This document shows, in pieces, positions 22,496 through 33,965 of a stretch of DNA of 64,000 nucleotides. The notes below the pieces were generated by a model, which saw nothing but the letters and a program-made list of their open reading frames with translations, did no database searches and was not told where the DNA came from. The stretch comes from Costus lasius. Its lineage: Eukaryota; Streptophyta; Magnoliopsida; Zingiberales; Costaceae. Numbering within the stretch: the first letter of the stretch is position 1; each line of letters begins with the position of its first letter. The DNA lies in assembly GCA_027563935.2 (NCBI GenBank), contig CM050451.1, forward strand, positions 106,233,565 to 106,297,564. Reading direction: 5' to 3'. The translations under genes and the position numbers were made by a program.

Positions 22496-22820
22496 GGGTA
22501 TGCTTTCTTAGAAGGAAAACGAGAGGGAAAGGAAAGAAAAATAAATTTTCCATTGTTTTCTTGGGCGGAAGGAAAAATTTGAGTAAAAAAGTGGATAGAA
22601 AATTTTGTAACTTTTTCTCCGAAACTTTTTCGCCCGAATCGGACGAAAAAGTTGGAGAAAACACAACGCCTCTTCGCCCGACCTTCGAAATTAATTTTTC
22701 TTCTATTTTTCCTTCCTTCCAAAGAAACAGGATGTGAATTTTCTTTCTTTCCTTGAAGTTTTCTTTCCTTGCAGTTTTTTATTCCTTACAGTTTTCCTTT
22801 CCTCCAAAGAAACAGAGGGT
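22496..22820. mobile_element. MITE-like insertion
   Basis: About 325 bp present in the second unit and absent at the matching site in the first (about 13560). The ends are imperfect inverted repeats: TTTCTTAGAAGGAAA at the left against CTTTCCTCCAAAGAAA at the right. No transposase. The interior is rich in TTTTCC/GGAAAA runs. The superfamily is not certain; TAA at both ends would suit PIF/Harbinger. Confidence 0.55.
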
Positions 22821-23050
22821 AAAAAATTAATTATTATACAAACCAAACGCATATTTCAAAATCATCTCTAGTTATGAGTACGTGAACCCAATTAAAATCT
22901 GACTCTTCCAACCATTCCATTTAGCTAATAGAAACTCGAAGCTACCAGGTTAGGCCGAGTCTAGTACCCATTTGGGCATGTTAAATTGCTAGCCCAAGTA
23001 CTAACACGTATAAAACTATAATATCATCTTAAATGGTGATAATTATGCAT

Positions 23051-23580
23051 GTTTACTTGGACGGATGGAAAATACAAAGGAAAGAAAAAAAATAAAGAAA
23101 GGAAAAATAGATGGATGGAATGTGTTATAGATTTTCCTTCCTTGTGTTTACTTGGATGGAAAGAAAGTTTGAAGGATTGATATATACACCCCAATTTTTA
23201 TTTTTTTTATTCATATTATACATATAATATTATTAAATTATTAAATATTAAATATTAAATACGAGCGACGACGGTGAGGGCAAGCAGCAGCTACATGAAC
23301 GAGCAATGGCAGCGATGGCAAGGATGAGTAGTTGAGAAAAGCTCGTATTGAGCGAGAATAAGTAATGGTGCGGTGAAAAGTTAGGTGTGAAGTTAGTAAA
23401 GTTAAGTCATAGTTTCAGCTTTCCGTCCGATTTGAGCGGAAAGCAAATAGAGGGATTAATGACTAATTTCCCTTTTACTTTCCCTTCTAAACTATCTATC
23501 CACCCAAGTAAACAAGCCTATATTCCTTTCCTTTCTACTTTCTTTTCTTTCCTTCTAACTTTCTCCCCAAGTAAACAAGG
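23051..23580. mobile_element. Nested MITE-like pair
   Basis: About 530 bp absent from the first unit (compare about 13795). The outer ends are GTTTACTTGG (23051-23060) and CCAAGTAAAC (23567-23576). An inner pair of the same ends lies at 23146-23155 and 23504-23513. This gives an element inside an element of the same family. The interior has no coding capacity. Confidence 0.6.
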
Positions 23581-24114
23581 CCTAATGGTTAATGAGCTCA
23601 ATTTTATTTGTTTAAATCTAATCAATGATTTGACTCGATCTTAACGAGCCTATATGTAGGTCAAATTTTATTAATATCAATTATAATTTGGGTCATTATG
23701 AGTTGAACCAAATCTCTCATCCACGGCAGAAAGAACTGATTCTCCTATAATGCTTATGTTCACAGAGATCACGAAACGATGAAGCATAAATGTATGTCGA
23801 ATGATTCAGATCAAATGCATTTGGAGACGGACGGCCTAGATAACTCTTCCCAAGGACCCCGACGAAGCTCCCTGCCTCATATAGTTTGTTTACCCTGAAA
23901 AAGAGGGGCGAGCCAAGGATAATAAGCTTGCTACGAGGAGCGCGATGGCAGCATCCCTCAGTCTCTCCCTTGCCGCCTTTCGGCGTCCCACCTCCTCCGC
24001 CTCCCCTCCCAACATCCACCTCCAAAACTGCCGCCGCTTGTCTCCCATGTCCTCCTCTACTCCCTCTAGTGGAATCTGTCGCATCTACGCGGTCGGGCGG
24101 CCCCTGGAGGATAT

Positions 24115-24777
24115 TGAAAGGATGTAACTGAAACTAATAAGCAGTTGATGCAATCAAACAGAAACTAATATTTCTAGAATACTTGCCTAGGGATTGTGAT
24201 TACTGCTAGAACAGAAAGACACCAGCAAGTAGTAGTAATAAACGTAATGGAAAACCAAAATCAGTTGAAAGCGATCAAAGGGCTCCTTAAAGCTGAACAG
24301 AAACAGGCAGCATGAGTAGTAAACATCAGCAGAGAAAATGACACAGAGACTTTAACGTGGAAACCACCTCAATAGAGGAGTAAAACCACGGCCAGAGACT
24401 CAATCAATTCTTCCACTAAGTCAATGAGAAATGGGTACAAAAGGTTCTCGTCAAGCATCAAAATACATCTCACTTATCAGCGAAAATAACAAGAACTTAT
24501 CTTGGTAATACGCCTAACGAATCAATGAGAGAGGAGGAAGTTAATGCAAGAACTCTGGAAAAGTCTTCAGCTATCCACCAGGAGAAAAACTGGATCATTC
24601 ATTCGCAGCCAAAAGACCAGCACAGTGCATCGCAAGACAGCCGCTATCTTTAGAGCCCTACCGTCTCCTACTACTTACCAGCCCTAGAAGCATTTAGAAT
24701 ATAATGTGCTTTGGTCTTCATCCGTGTAAGGTAACACGGGCTTGGGCTGCCTCAACATGGGAGAGAACAGCCCAACA
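24115..24777 (-). repeat. Copia 3' LTR (left)
   Basis: 663 bp, TGAAAGGATG...GCCCAACA, matching 28713-29375 along its full length with about 21 substitutions and no length change. Confidence 0.95.
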
Positions 24778-24792
24778 AAACTCCCCCTCTCG
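24778..24792 (-). other. Copia polypurine tract
   Basis: The minus strand reads GAGAGGGGGAGTTTT immediately inside the left LTR, the usual position of the plus-strand primer. Confidence 0.85.
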
Positions 24793-24920
24793 ACTATGTG
24801 GAAGAGCTCGTCGAAACACCGGCGACTTGACTACAAGCAATGATCCTTTCTCGTGAAAGTGCCTTCGTCATCATATCAGATCCATTATCATCTGTCTGTA
24901 TCTTCTCAATGTGTATCATC

Positions 24921-25436
24921 TTAGAGTTCATGGTATCTTGAATCCAATGATATCTCATATCTATATGCTTCGATCTTCATCCATAGAAGTTCTTTGCACG
25001 CTTCCGTGGCTGCAATGAATTCCGCCTCGGTAGTGGACAAGGCAACACATTTTTGAAGCCTTGATTGCCAAGAGACAGCTCCCCCTGCAAAAGTGATCAA
25101 ATAGCCCAATGTAGACTTACGAGTATCAATATCTCCAGCCATGTCTGCATCTGCATAGCCAGTCAACTTGGCTTCACCATCTCCAAAACATATACCATAG
25201 TTTGTGGTACCACACAGATACCTCAAGATCCATTTTACCGTGTGCCAATGTTCTTTTCCAGGATTAGATAAAAACCAGCTTACCACACCAACCGCATATG
25301 CTATGTCAGGCCTCGTGCACACCATCGCATACATCAGACTACCAACAGCAGAGCTATAAGGAACCTTGTTCATATATTCCTTATGTGCACTAGTGGAGGG
25401 GCAAAGATCACGGCTCAGCTTAATCCCAGGAAGGGA
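24921..25436 (-). pseudogene. Copia RT end and broken RNase H
   Basis: Minus-strand continuation of pol after a frame break near 25430-25440. It includes the reverse transcriptase tail and the RNase H start (SLMYAMVCTRPDIAYAVG, LTGYADADMAGD, ALSTTEAEFIAATEACKELLWMK). Directly after LLWMK the frame jumps to the sequence that normally sits some 40 residues later (a SKHIDMRYHW-like stretch, then NGSDMMTKAL) and is out of frame. An internal deletion in RNase H is the simplest reading. The C-terminal remnant runs to about 24800. Confidence 0.8.
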
Positions 25437-26263
25437 GAGCTTACCGCTTTAGCATTTCCAACATTGAACATTTCTAGCACTTTGCGAATGTACTTCTCTT
25501 GCGATAAGAAGATCTTCTTCTCTTCCCTTTTCCTAACAATTCTCATGGCAAGTATCAGGTTGGCAGCCCCCAAGTCCTTCATAGAAAAATGCTCACCCAG
25601 TTGCCTCTTCAGCTGGTCGATGCAAGTCATATTTCTTCCAACTATCAACATATCATCCACATACAGTAGAAGAATGATAAAATCGTCATCTCCAAACCTT
25701 TGGAAGAAAACACAATGATTTGTATTGGTTCTGGTGTAGCCATGCTTCCCCATGAAGGATTCAAACTTCATGTACCATTGCCTTGGGGCTTGTTTCAGAC
25801 CATAGAGGCTTTTGTTGAGCTTGCACACAAAATCTTCTTTTCTTTTTACTATGAATCCTTCCGGTTGTTCCATGTAAATTTCTTCGTGCAAGTCTCCATG
25901 TAGGAATGCGGTCTTGACATCCATTTGCTCAATTTCCAAGTCAAGACTGGCAGCTAATCCCATCACAACTCGAATGGATGACATCTTTACAACAGGGGAG
26001 AAAATTTCATCAAAATCCACTCCTTTCCTCTGACTGAAACCTTTTACTACCAATCTTGCTTTATATCGTGGCTGGGCATTGAGTTCAAGTTTTATTCTGA
26101 ATAACCACCTGTTCTTCAAGACATGCTTTCCTTTAGGTAGCTTCACTAATTTATAAGTGTCATTATCATGAAGTGATTTCATCTCTTCATCCATAGCCCG
26201 AGTCCATTCAAGCTTTTGTTCACTCTCCATAGCTTCTTCAACACACTCGGGCTCTCCCCCCAT
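25415..26263 (-). pseudogene. Copia reverse transcriptase segment
   Basis: 282 codons open: the linker after integrase, then the reverse transcriptase fold with WLFRIK, KARLVVKGF, DVKTAFLHGDL, GLKQAPRQWY and the catalytic LLLYVDDML. Its start overlaps the end of the gag-integrase frame. A run of six G on the minus strand (26256-26261) marks the frame break. Confidence 0.9.
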
Positions 26264-28598
26264 CAGTTAGCAAAATATATTCATTAACTGGGTATCTTGT
26301 GGATGGTTGAGGTTCTCTTGATGATCGTCTGAGTGGTGCTTCAATGGGAGCTTCTATTGTAGTTGGCAAATCACCAACCGCTTTTGATTCTGCCTCAATT
26401 GTCTCATGTTCATCATCCCGGTCTTCACATGGTGTTAGAGCCGACATTGGAGGGACAATGCTCATGTCCAAGCTTTCACTTCTAGGAGTAGAGGAGGGTT
26501 TCATCCTATCGATGTCCTCAGTTGTCTGATCCTCCATAAATACTGCATCCTGGCTTCGAATAAGCTTCTTAGAGATTGGATCATAAAATCTAAAGCCGAA
26601 TTCATCTTGACCATACCCAATAAAAACACATTGCCTTGACTTCAAGTCAAGCTTACTTCTCTCATCACTTGGAATGTGCACAAATGTCTTGCATCCAAAG
26701 ACTTTCAAGTGATGATAAGAAGGATCCTTACCACTCCAAACTCGATTTGGAACATCAAACTTCAAGAGAACACAGGGTGTAAGGTTGAGCACGTGAACAG
26801 CAGTGTTGAGAGCTTCTCCCCAAAAAGACTTCGGCAACTTTGCATGTGATAGCAGACATCTCACTCGTTCCATGAGTGTTCTATTCATTCTCTCTGCCAA
26901 CCCATTCAACTGAGGTGTCTTGGGTGGTGTCTTTTGATGTCGAATGCCTTGTTGTATACAATACTCATCGAATGGCCCCAAATATTCACCTCCATTATCC
27001 GATCGAATACACTTGAGCTTTCGTCTAGTCTCCCTCTCAACAGACGCATGAAACCGTTTGAATACATCCACAACCTCATTCTTGTGCTTCAATGTATAGA
27101 CCCAAATCTTTCTTGAGTGATCATCAATGAACGTTACAAAGTAAAGAGATCCACCAATGGTTTGAGTCTTCATAGGACCGCACAAATCAGAGTGTACCAG
27201 GTCTAGAATATTTTCCTTTCTATCTGGAGATGAGGACTTGAATGAAACACGATTCTGTTTTCCTGCCAAGCAATGATCACACCTTTGCAAGCCGGTGTCC
27301 TTCAAATCAGATAAGACATTCCTTTTGCCTAGGAGAGAAAGCTCTTTCTCACTTATGTGGCCAAGTCTTTTATGCCACAGCTCAGATATGGCCTCATGTT
27401 CTATCACATGAACATCTTGATTTGCAACCTTAGCTTGCAACATGTACAGAGCTGAAGATCTCTCACCTCTAGCCACAATCATTGAGCCTTTGGTGAGCTT
27501 CCATTGTCCTTTTACAAATGTACTATAGTAACCTTCATCATCTAACTTTCCAGTTGAAATCAAGTTCAAGCGGATGTCAGGGACATGTTTCACATCTTTC
27601 AAAATCACCTTGGAACCATTGCTCGTCTCTAAGCAAATGTCTCCAATGCCAACAACCTTTGCTTCACCATCGTTTCCCATCTTTACAGAACCAAAGCAGC
27701 CATGTGTGTAGGAGGTGAAAAATTCTTTCGGTGAGGTAGTGTGAGTAGAAGCCCCACTGTCTATCACCCAACTGGTCTCATGGTTGGTCAAATTGACCAC
27801 ATCACAATCATAGACAATCAGAAAATCTTCAGTAGTGGTGGCAACTTGATCTGAGTTGCTATTTTCACTTGATCTTTTATCTTTACTCTTCTCTTTGTAC
27901 TTTTGCTTGTTCTCCTTCTTCAAGAGTCGACAAAATGGCTTGATATGCCCTTTCTTGCCACAGTGATGACATTCTACATCTGCAAACCTTCCTCTGGATT
28001 TGCTTCTGCCATTACCATCTCTCTTTGGTCCACGGCTGTAACTTCTTCCCCGTGACTCGGTAATTAGTATTTCTGACTTTGAAGAAGGATTAGAATCAAG
28101 AGACTTTCTCCTCACCTCTTCATTCATGCAGCTGGCCTTAGCTAGGTCATATGTGACCATGCCTTTTGGTGCTGAATTAGAGAATGAAGTTCTGAAGGTA
28201 TCCCAAGTATGCGGCAAACTGCCAAACAACCATAAACCAAGTAACTCGTCTTCAAGTTTGAGACCCATGGAAGACAGCTGATTAATGTAGCCCTGAAAGT
28301 TGTTGATGTGATCTGCCATTGAAGAGCCATCCCTATACTTCAATCCCAACAGCTGATTCATCACATACATCTTGTTGCTATCGGTGTTGTTGGCATAGAG
28401 CTCCTCAAGTTTACTCCAAAGTGTTTGAGCATTATTGATTCTACTGACATGGTTCAGCACGTTATCCTCAACCCACTGCCTGATAAATCCGCATACTTGC
28501 CTGTGGAAAATAGTCCACTGCTCCTCTGTTTTATCTTCTGGTCTTTCTGTAGAGAAGACGGGCATATAGTAATTCTTAACATAGAGAAGATCCTCCAT
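26238..28598 (-). pseudogene. Copia gag, protease and integrase
   Basis: 786 codons. Gag of the UBN2 type spans residues ~1-170. A CCHC zinc knuckle (CHHCGKKGHIKPFC) lies at ~210-223. Protease DSGAS is at ~280. The integrase zinc region (LWHKRLGH...CDHCLAGK) and catalytic core follow, with LVHSDLCGPM, FIDDHSRK, SDNGGE and ERMNRT. The true gag start (28668, just inside the PBS) is separated from this frame by a single-base break near 28615-28622. The C-terminus runs out of frame at 26261. Confidence 0.9.
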
Positions 28599-28699
28599 CC
28601 GAGACTTCCAAGAGGAATATTCGAGCTAGTTAACATAATCATCTTGCTCGTATTGGCCTCCATCACTTAACACAGGTCACAATCAATCAAACCAAAACC

Positions 28700-28710
28700 C
28701 TCTGATACCA
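28700..28710 (-). other. Copia tRNA-Met primer binding site
   Basis: The minus strand reads TGGTATCAGAG, two bases inside the 5' (right) LTR edge at 28713. Confidence 0.9.
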
Positions 28711-28712
28711 CT

Positions 28713-29375
28713 TGAAAGGATGTAACTGAAACTAATAAGCAGTTGATGCAATCAAACAGAAACTAATATTTCTGGAATACTTGCCTAGGGATTGTGATTA
28801 CTGCTAGAACAGAGAGACACCAGCAAGTAGTAGTAATAAACGTAACGGAAAACCAAAATCAGTTGAAAGCGATCAAAGGGCTCCTTAAAGCTGAACAGAA
28901 ACAGGCAGCATGAGTAGTAAACATCATCAAAGTAAATGACACAGAGACTTTAACGTGGAAACCACCTCAATAGAGGAGTAAAACCACGGCCAGAGACTCA
29001 ATCAATTCTTCCACTAAGCCAATAAGAAATGGGTACAAATGGTTCTCGTCAAACATCAAAATACATCTCACTTATCAGCGAAAACAACAAGAACTTATCT
29101 TAGTAATGCGCCTAACGAATCAATGAGAGAGGAGGAAGTTAATGCAAGAACTTTGGAAAAGTCTTCAGCTATCCACTAGGAGAAAAACCGGATCATTCAT
29201 TCGCAGCCAAAAGACCAGCACAGTGCATCGCAAGACAGCCGCTATCTTCAGAGCCCTACCGCCTCCTACTACTTACCAGCCCTAAAAGCATTTAGAATAT
29301 AATGGGCTTTGGTCTTCATCCGTGTAAGGTAACACGGGCTTGGGCCGCCTCAACATGGGAGAGAACAGCCCAACA
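28713..29375 (-). repeat. Copia 5' LTR (right)
   Basis: 663 bp partner of the left LTR. Followed by GATAT and then the resumed cupin frame. Confidence 0.95.
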
Positions 29376-29832
29376 GATATCTACAATGTGTGGGTGGAAC
29401 GAAGGTTGACCAAGGAGCGGATGGACGAGCTCAATATTGACCGATGGTCTGTGTGGAAGACGGGGCAGTGCCACCTTCCTTGGGACTGGCACGTGGACCA
29501 GCAGGTCTACATAGTCAGCGGTGAGGTTCAGGTAGTCCCCGAGGGAGCCAAATCCGGTGAGCGCTTCATGCGTTTCGTGGCCGGAGACCTTGTCCGTTAC
29601 CCCAAGTGGTTTGAGGCCGACCTCTTCTTCAACGGCCCCTACGAGGAGCGATACCGTTTTCTCGCGTACCACGACGAGTGAATCGACCCCTCGATATCGA
29701 GGTTAGATAGTCTGATTTCCAACCTTTGGTTCCTCTGTAATAGAAATTGGAAGTTTTGGCTCTTTGTTTTGATAAGCCAATTCACAGGTTTATGTTTGGA
29801 TATTTTATTTTATTTTCATTTCATGAGAGTTA

Positions 29833-32420
29833 TTTTTATTTTTATTTTTGCCAAAGGCAAGAAGTTGATATTATTGATCCAAGAAAGAATATTTACAAGG
29901 TTCATACAAACACTCTCACCCCTTTCCTCTATCACATCACATAATCTAAAAAAATTGGATAGAGTCTCCCCTGTAATTTCTACGCGTGAAGCCTGTGCTA
30001 CAAGTATCTACCAACCCAAAACCCAAACAGGAAAAGGAAGGCACGCAGTGCCACAAAACACATCTAAACCATCCGCAAATACATCCCAAAACATTGCGTA
30101 TGATCACCAACTTGCTACAGCCGATACATTGTTGGATTTGGCAACATCGCATCGTATCTTTAAACTTGGCATCATTTGAGAAGAGAGCCCCAGGAGGATA
30201 AGCTTTCACACGCGCCATCTGTCGGCCCCTCCTCCCTCCCAGGGTCCTAAAAACATTAGTAAAATATGTCCCCAAAATTCCTAGCACAGGTATCCTGCGT
30301 ACAATCACTATTAATACATAATAGCACTACAAAAAAAAAAATGACCCTTTACATAACATTACTCCCCCACCCACCACTTAGCATACACAAACTTTCCAAC
30401 AAGCAAAAGCCTTTTATTGCCCATTAGCGCACCTTGTTAGATATTTATGTAAATTGCCGCTTTTCCAAAAACCTGGATTGGTGGCCTTCCTTCTACGCTA
30501 CTAATTAACTCCAGCAAGATTGAGCAAGTAGCAACTAGGAATATCAGTCTAAAGCCCCCGTGCAGCCTCCATTCAAGCAACTAGACTCATGCCTTTCCAT
30601 TCAAGGGCCCTGCATCTTTACTTATGGTTCGAGGAGGAGGGAGAGGGATTTTTTTTTTATTCTTCTTCTTCTTCTTTTGCCCAAAGTCCACAACCACAAA
30701 GTCTTGGAGGTCTAATAAACATCCAATTTCTTCCCTTGATGCCGGCAAGTTCAGGCATGTTATATCACCTACCTCCAGTACATCAATATCATCATCTTGA
30801 GCCTCCGGCCTGAGACTAGGCGTGGAGGTGATAATTGATTTTCCTTTCTCCTGCGTGAAATTAGAGGATGTCTCTTTAGGGAGGTCTGGCTTGCTGGAAG
30901 TGTTGGGTGCAAGGACATGTTCCTGCGGTCCCATAACAGAATTCCCAGCCTCCGGTTGGCTTGCGCACTCCTTGATTGTCTGATTGGTTGTGATTCCTGC
31001 CCCGGCAGCTATCTCCGGATGGGGCTGTGACTTCTCCTTCCATACTTGTCTCTCTGTGGCTCTTCCCGCATCCGCACAGTTCTTCGTGTTATGGCCATAG
31101 AGATTGCACCTGCTGCATCTAGCTGGAATTGCCTCATACTCAAAATGAAGGCTGGCCCCCGAGCCCCCGTTAACAATAACCGAAAGCTCCTCAGGGAATT
31201 CGGAGGCCGCCTCCATTTCAACACAAATTCAGCGAACCTCAGCCTAGATTTTGCAGCCGTAGCCTTGTCCATAGAAAGAGGCCTTCCGAGAGCACTAGCC
31301 ACTTGCCCGATGATCCCTGAAGACCATCATTTGAGGGGAAGGTTATGAATTTTGACCCAGATGGGGATGGATGATAGATCCACCCGCGATAACTCCTCAT
31401 CAGGGTCCCACTGCTTGAGAATCAATAATTTCCCGAACACAAACCAAGGGCCCTTCTCTAGCGCGCGCAACTTATCTTCCTCGGTTTCAAAGCGAAAGAG
31501 AATAAACCCAGCTGGTAGAGTGAAGACATCCAGCGCACCTTTGGGGTTCCAGAGTTGGTTGATCTTCTGTTTTAAGACTTGGAAATTTGGCCTAAATCCT
31601 ATGAAGTATCCAACTAGAGCGTGTTCCCAGAAAGAGCGGTTCTCTACTAATTCCTCTTCTGGAACCGAGATATCAAGAATTTCATGCTCGATAGTGACAT
31701 TCGATTGAAGTAAGGAACAATTTGTTTTGCAAGAAGGGGACTTAGCGAACAAAGAGCTCCATGACTTCAAGGGAATGGAGCCACTGTCTTGGGCTGGGGG
31801 CGATGAGACAGGAGCATCAGCGACCGGACCCCGAGCTGCTCTCCCAACCTGGTTTCCAGATTTCGCAATCGCCATAGCACCCAGCACAGCCAAAACGGGG
31901 AAACAAAGCAGAAACCAGAAACCCAGAAAGCGGAGCACTAGGAAAACCCACGCCGAGCCCACTGCCCACGGCCAAATAGCCAGAGCACAAAAAGAAAGAG
32001 AAAACCCGGCGAAAACCCAGCAAGAGGGAACTCGGAAAAGGAAGATGCTCAGAGTACACGAAAAGAACCAGCCATGGAGGAGCAGGGATGTACCCTAGAA
32101 ATCTGAGGGGGACCGCCCATGAAATCGAGGAAGGGGGAGGAGGCGAGCCAGCACCGCCGTACCAGTCCGCCCAACCAGAATCTCCACCAACTTCACCGGC
32201 AGCAGACCACCTTGAGAGATCGCAGCACTCCCAGATTCAGCAAGATTGCCAGCGCCGGAGACCCAGGCCGGACCCCTAGCAACCTCCGCACGAAACCACC
32301 GCGCCTCGCCGCCGGCTAGACGGACGGCATCAGGAGCTCGGGCCGAAGCCCTAAAAGTCGCCCAAAAGTCACCCAAAAATAGTCGCCCAAAAATTTTAAC
32401 TTACGTCTCTGAGCTTAGAC
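29833..32420 (-). mobile_element. LINE (L1-type) with ORF1 only
   Basis: A 2.6 kb insertion in the 3' flank of cupin copy 2. TTTCATGAGAGTTA flanks it at 29819-29832 and 32421-32434 but occurs once in copy 1 (14799-14812 region), a 14 bp target duplication typical of LINEs. The left end is a T-rich run (TTTTTATTTTTATTTTTG), i.e. an A-rich 3' tail on the minus strand. It is preceded by TTGCCTTTGGCAAAAA, as in plant L1 3' ends. ORF1 is present; no reverse transcriptase ORF2 is seen, so about two thirds of a normal element is missing internally. Confidence 0.85.
30587..31962 (-). pseudogene. LINE ORF1 (DUF4283 plus CCHC)
   Basis: Minus-strand ORF1 in two pieces. 31962-31327 holds a DUF4283 RNA-binding-like domain (EHALVGYFIGFRPNF, GFILFRFETEEDKLRAL, WVKIHNLPLK). 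31216-30587 continues with the CCHC knuckle CSRCNLYGHNTKNC. Between them an in-frame TGA replaces the usual Trp after LPLK and a one-base loss shifts frame near 31225. The tail is low-complexity Lys-rich. This domain order is typical of plant L1 ORF1 proteins. Confidence 0.8.
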
Positions 32421-33310
32421 TTTCATGAGAGTTAGACTTTCTCTTTGTGTAAAATGCAGTTTTTGCTTTTGTATTCATTGGTCATGCTCGTTCAGTATTA
32501 TGGGCTAAATTGTAATTGAAGGTTCCCCAACTTTCTCAAGAAGAAGAAGAGTTTCAGTAATCACAAGTAGAGTGGGTGATGTGGGTTGGTGCTAGACTGC
32601 TAGGGATTGGTATCGACAGTGTACTACTAAAGGATATAGCTGAAGAATATTGTCCATGTGTTAGAGCTATCAAAGTCCAATAGTAGTGTTGATCACTCAA
32701 TTGGAGTTTGAAGAGCTGATTGTTTTTTATATGGACAAATCTGGATTAGCTACGGAAGCTCTTTTAGATGATCTATGCACTTTGTAGGTTATGACCCTAA
32801 ACCACTAAAGCATGCCAAGCCTTCTTGATAGATTAGCACACATCTATCTCTAATTACTCCAACATTCATCGAGTGGCTGTTGCCTTATATAAGCATGAGC
32901 CACTAATTAATCTTTCTCAAACAATTGACATCCAACATAGGGGATTGGGTTACTTGAGCATTTACCAAATGATCAAATCGTTACTACTCAATCCTCCACT
33001 CAAATCACTTGGGTTTTGAATATAAGCATCTTAGCACAAGTAACTTGGACTATCAGGGCTCACTTGAGTCGCTTAATCCTAAACCTTCATGTTTTGAGTG
33101 ACTGAGCTCTTGAGCCTTAACTCTTGATCTTTCTAATCATTCAGACACCTCCTAAGGTACAAGCTGCACATCAACTCTCCAAAGGTGTTATTTTCTAGTA
33201 TCAACAACCAACATTTACTAGTCATTGCTCACTGAGAGCACTTCTCATTCAAGGTAGTCTACTATGTTTGTAGTTTGTACCTGACTTGAGTTAATGTGTT
33301 AGATACGACC
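32421..33310. other. Cupin copy-2 3' flank, no gene seen
   Basis: 32421-32542 resumes the cupin 3' flank shared with copy 1 (about 14799-14915). Beyond that it is unique relative to copy 1, where a gag fragment sits instead. It shows no open frame of note and no recognised repeat. Confidence 0.5.
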
Positions 33311-33965
33311 ATGAAACATGGTTCAAAATTTCGGTCCGTACTAGCCAAAATTTTGCTCCGGTACCGGTCCGATGAGCCACCGAGCTCGGAACCTTGGTTG
33401 GAGCACGGTACCATGCTCACACTTGAAGATGATGGGTAGGCGGGAGCTTCCACTCGTGGTGGAAGCGGAGAGCAGTTGTCCAAACTCCAAAGAGGCGGAT
33501 GCTTGAGGCGGAGGCAGAAAAGGAAGAGGAAGTGAGAGGCAGAGGCTGGAGGCGGGAGAAGATGCGGGAGGCGGAGGCGGAGTCGGAAGAGGAAGAGGAA
33601 GCGGGAGGCAGAGGCTAGAGGCGGGAGAGGATGGCGGAGGCGGAGGTGGAAGAGGGAGGTGGAGGTGGAAGAGGAAGAGGAAGCGAGAGGCGGAGGCTGG
33701 AGGCGGGAGAGGATGCGGGAGGCAGAGGCGGAGGCGGAGGCGGATGCTGGAGCAGGAGCAGGAGGCGAAGGCGGAAGCTGGATGAGGGAGAGGGAGGTGG
33801 AAGCAGAAGCTGGAGAGGAAGGCAGAGGCGAAAGTGGGAGCGGGAGGCGAGAGCGGAGGCGGGAGGAGAGACCGATGGTTTCGTCCGATTTTCACTGGTA
33901 CAGACCGGTACGTACCGGTCCGGCAGCTCATAGGACCGATCTTCTGGACCGAGACTTCAAACGCT
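33310..33965. repeat. Purine-rich minisatellite in CGGTACCGG repeat
   Basis: 33480-33870 is a long imperfect GGAGGCGGAGGC/GGAAGAGGAAG array. Its open frames on both strands are low-complexity artefacts. It is bracketed by degenerate ACCGGTCCG motifs (about 33335-33385 and 33890-33960), which look like the ends of an old dispersed repeat. The same motif type occurs inside segment X. Confidence 0.5.

Larger units (their letters stand above)
24115..29375 (-). mobile_element. Ty1/copia element (Tnt1-like), 5,261 bp
   Basis: Complete in outline. LTRs of 663 bp lie at both ends (TG...CA). There is a tRNA-Met primer site, a purine tract and a gag-pol frame on the minus strand, with a 5 bp target duplication GATAT (24110-24114 and 29376-29380). 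Domain order gag, zinc knuckle, protease, integrase, reverse transcriptase, RNase H is that of Ty1/copia. About 21 differences between the LTRs (about 3%) put insertion well in the past. The coding region has three single-base frame breaks and a deletion in RNase H, so it is not autonomous. Confidence 0.95.
23945..29681 (+). pseudogene. Cupin copy 2, split by copia element
   Basis: The second cupin copy is 23945-24114 plus 29376-29681. The 24115-29375 copia element sits between codons of the RPLEDI/YNV region, flanked on each side by GATAT, which occurs once in copy 1. Outside the insertion the frame is fully open to the same stop as copy 1, with about 5% nucleotide difference; several changes are synonymous and a few alter residues (for example the final YGDE to YHDE). 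The cupin core (PWDWHVDQQVYIVSGEV) is intact. A normal transcript is unlikely because the insertion is antisense and 5.3 kb long. Confidence 0.9.
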
